Shown here: positions 55,019-64,000 of the stretch, in pieces | Layout of the letters: every line of letters starts with the position of its first letter | How positions within the stretch are numbered: the first letter of the stretch is position 1 | From: Sambucus nigra | Taxonomy: Eukaryota; Streptophyta; Magnoliopsida; Dipsacales; Adoxaceae | Assembly (NCBI GenBank): GCA_949130495.1 | Contig: OX422211.1 | Location: 533,172,017 to 533,236,016, forward strand | Direction: 5' to 3' | Length of the DNA stretch: 64,000 nucleotides | The notes under the pieces: generated by a model | What the model was told of the DNA's origin: nothing | The model's database searches: none | The model's input: only the letters and a program-made list of their open reading frames with translations | Position numbers and translations under genes: made by a program

Positions 55019-58000
55019 AGTATGCGGTTAGTTCGCACGAGTTACAATGGTCTCATATGAGGTGCTTGTGCTTCTTACGGGACAATTTTGTGGTTGTTTT
55101 ACGTTTTCACCCCAGGACGCTATATTTTACATGTAAGTCTAAATTTTACAAATTCTCATCGTATACTCACATTGGGATTCTGGTGACTACGCGATCAGTT
55201 CGTACGAGTTGAATTGGTCCCTTGAGAGGTTTCTGTGCCTCTTACTGACCGGTTTTATGGATGTACGTTTTATGTTTTCAACCTTTAACGCTATGTTTTT
55301 AAGCGTAAGTATAACCAATTGAAAATTCTCATCGTATACTCAAATGGGGAGTCTGGTGAAAATTCCATCGATTTGTACGAGTTACATTAGTTCCGTACAA
55401 GGTGCTCTTGCCTCTTACGGGACTATTTTATGGTTTTTTTACGTTTTCACCCCTTGATGCCAAATATTTAGGCCAAGTCTAAATTTTTCAAATTCTCGTT
55501 ATATACTCAAACTGGAAGTCTGGTGACTACGTCGTCAATTCGTACCAGTTACATTGGTCCCGTACAAGTTTCCTGCACATCTTACGGGACCGTTTTGTGG
55601 TTCTTTTATGTTTTCACCCCATGATGCCATATTTTAGGCCTAAGTCTAAATTTTGCAAACTCTGGTTGTATACTTAAATCGGGAGTCCGGTGACTTTGCG
55701 GTTAGTTCGTAAGAGTTACAATGGTCCCGTACGAGGTGCTCATGCCTCTTAGGGGACCGTTTTGTGGATGTTTTACGTTTTCACCCCTTAACGTCATGCT
55801 TTTAATCCCAAGTATAATTTTTTGTAAATTCTCGTCGTATACTCAAATCGGGAGGCCAGTGACTACATGCTTGGTTCGTACAAGTTACATTGGTCCCATG
55901 CGAGGTGATCGTGACACTTACGAGACCATTTTGTGGTTGTTTTACGTTTTCACCCCTTGATGCCATATTTTAGGCTTAAGTCTAAATTTTTGCAAATTCT
56001 CGCCGCATACTCAAATCGGGAGTCATGTGATTACACGGTCGGTTCGTACGACTTACATTGAAACCGTGCGTGGTGTTCGTGCCTCTTATGGGACAGTTTT
56101 GTGGCTATTTATGTTTTCACTCTTTAACGACATGTTTTTATGCGCAAGTCTAACCGATTCCAAATTCTCATCGTATACTCAAACGGGGAGTCCGGTGACT
56201 ATTCCATCACTGCGTACAAGTTACATTGGTACCGTACGAGGTTCCCTCACCTCTTACGAGACCGTTTTGTTGTTGTTTTAAATTTTCATCCCTTAACACC
56301 ATATTTTAGACCTAAGTCTAAAATTTGTAAATTCTCGTTGTATACTCAAATCGGGAGTTCAGTGACTATGTGGTCAGTTCGTACGAGTTACATTGGTCCC
56401 ATGTGAGGTACTCGTGACATTTACGAGACCGTTTTATGGTTGTTTTATGTTTTCACCCCTTGACGCCATATTTTTAGGCCCAACTCTAACTTTGGCAAAT
56501 TCTTGTCCTATACTCAATTCGAGAGTTCGATGACTATGCGGTCTGTTCGTACGAGTTTCATTAATCCCGTGTCAGCTGCCCTTATCTCTTTCGTTGCCGT
56601 TTTGTATCTGTTTTACATTTACACCCCTGAACGCCATGTTTTTAAGCCCAAGTCTAATTTTTTTGCTAATTCTCGTCGTATACACAATTCGGGAGTCTGG
56701 TGACTATGCAATCAGTTCATATGATTTACATTGGTCTTGTGTGAGGTGCTCATGCCTCTTTCGGGGACCATTTTGTGGGTGTTTTATGATTTGACCCATT
56801 GACGCCATGCTTTTAGGCCCAAGTCTAAATTTTGTAAATTCTCGCCGTATATTCAAACTGGGAGGCCCGTGACTACGCGGTCGGTTCGTACGAGTTACAT
56901 TGGTCTTCTACGAGGTCCACGTACCTCTTATGGGACCATTTTGTAGTTGTTTTATGTTTTCACCCCCTGATGCCATATTTTTAAGCCCAATTTTTTTTTT
57001 TTTAAATTCACGTCGTATACTCAAACCGAGAGTCCGATGACTAGGCGATCGGTTTGTACGCGTTACAATGGTCCCGTGCGAGGTGCCTGTGCCTCTCACG
57101 GAACCGTTTTGTGGTTGTTTTATGTTTTTTCCCCTTGACGCCATATTTTAGGCCTAATTCTAAATTTAAAAATACTCGACGTAAACTCAAAATGGGTGGC
57201 CGGTGACTATGCGATCGGTTCCTACGAGTTACAGTGGTCATGTTTGAGGTACATGTACCTCTTATGGGACTGTTTTGTGGTTGTTTTAGATTTTCACCCC
57301 TAGAGGCTATGTTTTTAAGCCTAAATCTAATTGTTTGCAAATTCTCGCCGTATACTCAAACGGGGAGTCCGATGTTTATGTCATCAGTTCGTACGGGTTA
57401 CATTGGTCCCGTGCGAGGTGCCCAAACCTCTTTTGGGACAATTTTGTGGTTGTTTTATGTTTTCACCCCTTGACGACATATTTTAGGCCTAAGTTTAAAT
57501 TTTACAAATTCTCATCGTATACTCAAATGGGAGTCCGGTGACTACGCGATCGTTTAGTAATAGTTACATTGGTCCCATGCGAGATTCTCGTGCCTCTTAC
57601 GGGACCGTTTCCTAGATTTTTTATGTTTTCACCCCTTGACACCATATTTTTAAGCCCAAGTCTAAATTTTGTGAATTCTCATCGGATACTCAAATCGGGA
57701 GTCCGGTGACTACGCGGTCAGTTCCTACGAGTTAAATTTGTCCCGTGAGAGGTTCTCATGCCTCTTATGGGACCGTTTTGTGTCTATTTTATGTTTTCAC
57801 CCTTTAACAACATGCTTTTAAGCGTAAATCTAATCGATTGCAAATTCTCATCGTATACTCAAACGGGGAGTTCGATGACTACACTGTTTGTTCGTACAAG
57901 TTACATTGGTCCCGTGCAAGGTTCCCGCACATCTTACGGGAGCATTTTATTGTTGTTTTATGTTTTCACCCCTTGATGCCATATTTTGGCCTAAGTCTAA

Positions 58001-61000
58001 ATTTTGCAAATTCTCGTGGTATACTCAAATCGGGATCCGGGGACTACGTGGTTAGTTCGTATGAGTTACATTGGTCTGTCTGAGGTGCTCGTGCCACTTA
58101 CGAGACCATTTTGTGGTTGTTTTATGTTTTCACCCCTTGACGCCATGTTTTTAGCCCTAAGTGTAATGTTTGCAAATTCTCATCGTATACTCAAACCGGG
58201 AGTTCGGTGACTACGCGATCAGTTCTTACGAGTTACATTAGTCCCGTGCGAGGTGCTCGTGCCTCTTACAGGACCATTTTGTGGTTGTTTTATGTTTTCA
58301 TCCCTTAACGCCAAGTTTTTAGGCGCAAGTCAAATTTTTTCAAATTCTCGTCGTATACTCAAATTGGGAGGCCGTTGATTACGTAGTCGATTCGTACAAG
58401 TTACACTGGTCCAGTGCAAAGGGGCTCATACCTGTTACGGGATTGTTTTGTGGTTGTTTTACTTTTTCACTCCTTGACGCCATGTTTTTAAGCCCAAGTC
58501 TAATTTTTTGAAAATTCTCTTCATATACGCAAATTGGGCATCTAGTGACTACGCGATTGATTCGTACAAGTTATATTGGTCCCGTGCGAGGTGCCCGTAG
58601 CTCTTACGGGGATCTTTTTGTGGTTGTTTTATGTTTTCAGCCCTTGACACCATATTTTAGGCCTAAGTCTAAATTTTGTAAATTCTCGCCTTATACTCAA
58701 ACCGAGAGTCTGGTCACTATGCGATCATTTCATACGAGTTACATTGGTCCCGTCTCGTGCCTCTTATGGGACCATTTTGTGGTTGTTTTATGTTTTTACC
58801 CTTTGACGGCATGTTTGTAAACGTAAGTCTAGTCCATTACAAATTCTCATCGTATACTCAAAGGGGGAGTCCGGTGACTATGTCGTCGGTTTGTAAAAGT
58901 TACATTAGTCCCGTGCGAGGTGATTGCGCATCTTACGGGACCGTTTTGTGCTTGTTTTACGTTTTTACCCCATGATGCCATATTTAAGGCCTAAGTCTAA
59001 ATTTTGCAAAATCTGGTCGTATACTCAGATCGGGAGTTCGGTGACTACGCAATCCGTTCGTACGAGTTACAATAGTCTCGTACGTAGTGCTCGTGCCTCT
59101 TACGGGACCTTTTTTGGCTGTTTTACATTTTCAGCCCTTGACGCCATATTTTTAGGCGAAAGGTTTAATTTTGTAAATTGTCATCATATACTCAAATCGG
59201 GAGGCCGATGACTACACGGTTAGATCCTATGAGTTACATTGATCCCGTGCGAGCTGCTCGTCGCCCTTATGGGACCGTTTTGTGCTGGTTTACGTTTTCA
59301 CCCCTTGACACCATGTTTGTAAGCCCAAGCCTAATTTTTTTCAAATTCTCATCGTATATTCAAATCGGGAGTCCGGTGACTACGCGATCGGTTCCTACAA
59401 GTTACATTGGTCCTATGCAAGGTGCTCGTCCCCCTTACTGGACCGTTTTGTGGCTGTTTTACATTTACACCCCTTGACACCATGTTTTTAAGTCCAAGTC
59501 TAATTTTTTTTATAAATTCTCGTCGTGTACTCAAATTGGGAGTACGGTGACTATGCGATCAGTTCGTACGAGTTACAATGGTCCCGTACGAGGTGCATGT
59601 ACCTCTTACGGGAATTTTTTTTTCCATTTTCACCCATAGACGCCATGTTTTTAAGGCCAGGTATATTTTTTCAATTTCTCATCGTATACTTAAATCGGGA
59701 GTCCGGTGACTATACGGTCGGTTCGTACAAGTTATATTGGTCCCGTACGAGGTGTACGTGCCTCTTACGGGACTATTTTGTGATTATTTTACATTTTCAC
59801 CCATTTATGCCATATTTTAGGACTAAGTTTTGCAAATTCTCATTGTATACTCAAGTCGCGAGTCCGATGACTACGTGGCCAGTTTGTATGAGTTACATTG
59901 GTCCTGTGTCATGTGCTCGTGCCTTTTACGGGACTATTTTATGGTTTTACATTTTTATCTTTTGACGTCATGTTTTCAAGCTGAAGTCTATTTGCCTTCC
60001 AAATTCTTATCGTATACTCAAACTGGGAGTCCGGTGACTGTGCAGTGGGTTCGTTCGAGTTATATTGGTCCCGTGCTAGGTGCTCATGCCTCTTACAAGA
60101 ACGTTTTGTGGTTATTTTATTTTTTCACCCCTTGACACAATGTTTTTAGGCCCAAGTCTAAATTTTTGCAAATTTTCATTATTTACTCAAATCGAGAGTC
60201 CGGTGACTACGCGATTGATTCCTACGTGTTACATTTGTCCCGTGCAAGGTCTGCATGCCTCTTACGGCACCTTTTGTAGATGTTTTAAATTTTCACCATT
60301 TGACGTCATGTTTTAAAGCCTAAGTATAATTTTTTTATACATTATCGTTGTATACTCAAACTGTGAGTCCGGTGACTACGCGGTCGTTTCAAAGGAGTGA
60401 TATTGTTCCCGTGCGAAGTGCAGAGTGCCTATTACGAGACCATTTTGTGCATATTTTATGTTTTCACCCTTTGACGACATGTTTTTAAGCCTAAGTCTAA
60501 CTATTTACGAATGCTCGTCGTATACTCAAACCGGGAGTCCCGTGACTATGCGGTTAATTTTTACGAGTTACATTGGTCTCGTGCGAGGTGTTCATGCCTC
60601 TTTCGGGACTGTTCTGGGGTGGTTTACATTTTCACCCTTTGTTGCCATGTTTTGAAGCCTAAGTCTAAATATTTGAAAATTCCCGTTGTATACTCAAACC
60701 GGGAGTCCGGTGACTATACGGTTGGTTCGTAAGAGTTACATACCCATGAGAGGTGCTCTGCCTCTTACGGGACTGTTTTGTGTCTATTTTATGTTTCCAC
60801 CCTTTGATGGCCTGCTGTTAAGCTTAAGTCTAACTGTTTACAAATTCTCTTTCTATACTCAAATGGGGAGTCTGGTGACTGCGCGATCGATTCACATGAG
60901 TCACATTGATCCCGTGCAAGATGTCCGTGCCTCTCACATAACCGTTTTGTGGTTGTTCTATATTTTCACCCTTTGACGCCATATTTTTAACTCTGAGTCT

Positions 61001-61080
61001 AAACTTTTACAAATTCTCATCATATACTCAAACTGGGAGTCCAATGACTACGTGGTCGGTTCTTACGAGTTACATTGGTC
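55019..61080 (+). repeat. 170-bp satellite array, right block
   Basis: About 36 further monomers, same orientation and phase as the left block. It ends abruptly within a monomer (...GTTACATTGGTC|AGAATATATATATG). It has the same hairpin and similar divergence. ORFs up to 146 codons (59,525-59,965) are chance read-through. Confidence 0.97.
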
Positions 61081-61545
61081 AGAATATATATATGTTTGTT
61101 ATCTAGATTTTTTCTCTTTTAGTGCAATATAGAAATTAATCTGTGCGAGAGTAATAGATTTTCATATCTTTTATAAAGAAAATAAATGTTCATTATTAAT
61201 TATATTTGAATTTTTGAGTTACTTTTTTTTAGTAAAAGGGAGTGTACTGGAGGTAGCCAGAACATTGCAAGGCAATCACAAGTTTAAAATATAATTATCT
61301 AAATTAAACAAACAGACTATAAAAGTCCTAAACCATACAAATGTGGGTTGCTCAATGGTGCATAAAAACGTGGTTGAACCCATTCTAATTCATAATCTGC
61401 ATAATGTTCTAGATTCTGACTTAAAGGAACTTATTTACCATGTTCTCAATAGTTAATCCAAAGATTGTGCAATACTAACATAATCAAGAGAAGAGTTCAT
61501 ACCTCAATCAATGTCGAGTGCCAACTTATTGATACTAGAATACCC
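61081..61545. other. AT-rich stretch after the satellite
   Basis: No ORF, repeat or transposon end recognised. Confidence 0.5.
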
Positions 61546-62589
61546 CGTATTTTTATGGGATTTTTTTAATTATGGAATTAGGATTAATTAACTTAAATGG
61601 AGAAATTTATTTTATAATTGATCTAGATTTTATTGTAATAATTACTAGTGTGACGATAGTTAGTATTTATTGGTGATAATTATGTTGAATATTACTTAGC
61701 AAGTAAAGTAATATACAAATACAAAAATATTGTTATGGTCGGGAGTGAAAAATACGACAGTTGTAATACACTTAGTTGGGACACGTGTGTGGGTCGTGTT
61801 GGTATTATTTGATTGGGTTAAAAAGGTAATTTATTTTTAAGTAACTGGAATGGACATTTTGAGTGTGTCAGTGTGTCCAGAAGGGTCGAGATAGTCAGAA
61901 AACACTACTCGGGTGTTTTATTTGGATTCCGGGGTAAGTTAGGACAAACCGACACCCCAGAGGGGTATTTTGGTCTTTTGAGATTTTTGGGAATTAAAAT
62001 GGATGAAAATAGAAAATTAAAAAGGGAAAGAACGTGGACATTAAGTTATCTAACACTTTATAAACTTACGTGAGAGAAAGAGAACCAAAAAAGGAAAAGA
62101 AGAACTCCATAGGTGCTTTGGGCTAAGGATTCAAGTTCTACCACCAGAAACTACACCAACACGAGATCGCAAATAGAGGATCATCCCTATACCAAATTCA
62201 TTAAGTGATTTAGAAGTTCACAAAAAGGCAAGTGCTTAATATTTCTTGTTTTTAAGAGCATATGATGTCCATGTTAGATCAATTAAGGTTTTAATCATGA
62301 TACTATATATGTAAGACTGAATTGGGAATTTGTTTTAAACTGGGAGTATAGGTTTGCATGTATATGAATCACCTTGTTCTAAGAATGATAAATCTGTAAT
62401 TATAGGTTAAAATCACAAAATTTAAATTGGGGCTCTGAGTATTATTAATGGTGGGTTTATGATTATAGAACTTTTAGATGTTTGAGGATTTGATTTAAAT
62501 CCCCATGATTAATTTGGGAATTGATGCTAAAACATGTGGGAAATTACTCTATGTTAACTAGGAATAGAGTACAAGGACGATCTCAGAAA

Positions 62590-62705
62590 TCTCGTTCGAA
62601 GACCTTCCCGGGTCATTCGAACGACCTCGTTCGAACGAGATTTCTAACGAGACTTCTAACGAGATTTTTGAGTTCGTTCGAAGTAAAAACCTTATTCGAA
62701 CGAGA
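62590..62705. promoter_or_regulatory. TCGTTCGAACGA palindrome cluster in the right-end region
   Basis: One perfect palindrome (62,627-62,638) and four or five variants (TCGTTCGAAGA, TCATTCGAACGA, TTCGTTCGAAG, TATTCGAACGAGA), with the phrase GAGA(C/T)TTCTAACGA shared with the Sirevirus-like LTR at about 26,094-26,108. Confidence 0.7.
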
Positions 62706-63385
62706 ATCCTGAACTTCAAACTAGATTCCAGAATACTTATTTATGGCCTGAAAAGTTAAAATCCTTCTAGGTTGGTCCAAGTGAGAGAAATCGACCTACG
62801 CTAACATCGAGCGACTTAAACTTCTAGTTAGTGATGAGATGAGAGTGTGACTACTCTAGGGATATAGTGGGATAATAATTCCTTAAAGATAATGTACTTG
62901 TTAGAGAGAGAAGTTGTATGGTTGAAACATTATGATTAGTAAGGACGATAATGCTACATATAAACTCAGGGATTTGGGTTATATGAATTTCTATTGTATA
63001 TAATATAAGTTGTCTGTATACTTATTAATTGAACTATTATGAGTATAACATACCTACATTGCTTGCTATCAAGTGGAGGTTGTGCGTTGCGAACAATCAT
63101 GCCTTGAGGAGCCTTCGGGTGGGATATTGGTTTGTACCACTAGAGCATAGAACCTAGGTACGGGCTATCTGTGAGAACGATAGTGATGACGATCGTATGG
63201 GTGCGTAGCCCATCGAATTGGGACTATGTTTGCCTCCAATATATGTGTTTTGTTTTGATGGTTCGTGAGAGACTGGACCTTTAGTTCTTTATGCAATGAG
63301 CGATGCAACGGGACATGATAGCAGAGTATGCCAGCACCGCAGTTGTGTCTCGGGGTGCAGTTTTGTATATATATAAGATAGAGGG

Positions 63386-63498
<113 letters not shown>

Positions 63499-64000
63499 AT
63501 GATGATATCTACTATGTGAATTAAGTAGGTAGAATTATAATAAATTATGAAATGAATTAAGTAGATACACTTAATTATACTAAACTGAAAGTCCCCCTTT
63601 TTATACTAAAGAGAGATTGATTATATATATTATATTGTGAGGGAAATACATGGGAACGATATTGGGCTAGGAGTAAATATTAGTGAGGACGGACTAGTTA
63701 GTATGGGAATAGGAACTAGTAGGATTAGAAAGTACGCTAGATGTGCACATTCAATGAAAGGAGAGCATCTTATGTGAGTACGATAATCTAACATGAATAA
63801 CGTATGTGCTAATAACTCATTTTAAGCACTTCCTAATTTTTAAACTGTTTTCAACTCGGGATCTAACCCATTTTCTACAAATTTCTCTTGTCAAATTATT
63901 TTAGGTGCCCATCCACAGGGACACCAGGATTAGGAGTTCCATTCATTCGACGAGCTGTAGTTGCTATGGAGGTTATAGGACTTTGGTAGTAGACACCTTT

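Noticed and set aside
47741..60976. Dozens of ORFs of 60-146 codons with recurring peptides such as VRTSYIGPVRGARASYGT
   Set aside because: They are read-through of the 170-bp satellite. The period is not a multiple of three, frames drift, and both strands give similar ORFs. No repeat protein is supported.
47740..61080. CENP-B box in the satellite monomer
   Set aside because: TTCG occurs (TTCGTACGA) but the required CGGG at the set distance does not, so the box consensus is not met.

Overview
The window looks like intergenic DNA from a large, repeat-rich flowering-plant genome. Every coding stretch I recognise belongs to a plant mobile element (Ty3/gypsy Tat lineage, Ty1/copia Sirevirus-like, plant RTE LINE, CACTA). 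I see no ordinary host gene, tRNA or rRNA gene. Species cannot be named from the sequence. Family names come from motif recognition by eye and no database was searched.

Positions 1-41,539 are one nested stack. The host is a plus-oriented Tat-lineage gypsy element (Tat-2), visible as 2,856-6,728 and 36,977-41,539, with its 5' part off-window. A copia element (internal region off the left edge, LTR 730-2,855) sits in the 3' end of its pol. A second, minus-oriented Tat element (Tat-1, 6,729-36,976) sits inside Tat-2's antisense plant-mobile-domain gene, flanked by GTAGA/GTAGC. Tat-1 is in turn interrupted by a chromovirus-type solo LTR (20,343-21,772, perfect GTTAG duplication) and by a gag-only Sirevirus-like element (24,993-34,260). 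An RTE-type LINE (29,591-32,821, 16-bp duplication) is inserted in the latter's 5' LTR.

The most informative part is the 3' region of the two Tat elements. Each carries, antisense to pol, two separate genes: a plant-mobile-domain (PMD) gene with introns and a second gene resembling the transposon-associated DUF7745 family. TATA boxes and start codons lie at comparable positions, although the PMD gene of Tat-2 has lost its TATA. Between the PMD gene and the 3' LTR lies a tandem array that differs between the elements (40-bp units in Tat-1, 47-bp units in Tat-2) but shares the core AATTCTGA. The Tat U3 regions contain about five diverged repeats of roughly 170 bp, each centred on a W-box-like dyad (GTTGAC..GTCAAC).

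From 41,540 the sequence is AT-rich. It holds a deleted CACTA transposase (43,790-45,130, minus), a probable chromovirus solo LTR (45,151-46,261), a single CACTA terminus (46,342 rightwards), a 128-bp triplication and then a satellite of about 170-bp monomers (47,740-61,080, about 74 copies). The satellite is interrupted by a 1,044-bp solo LTR, and many monomers contain a strong hairpin. The right end (about 61,546 to the edge) looks like the start of another chromovirus-type LTR with a long (TA)n tract. A palindrome, TCGTTCGAACGA, is clustered in the Sirevirus-like LTRs and recurs at 62.6 kb in this different LTR context.

Nothing here is clearly functional: nearly all reading frames are broken. 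The layers do allow relative dating: Tat-2 is oldest, then Tat-1, then the gag-only element, then the LINE.
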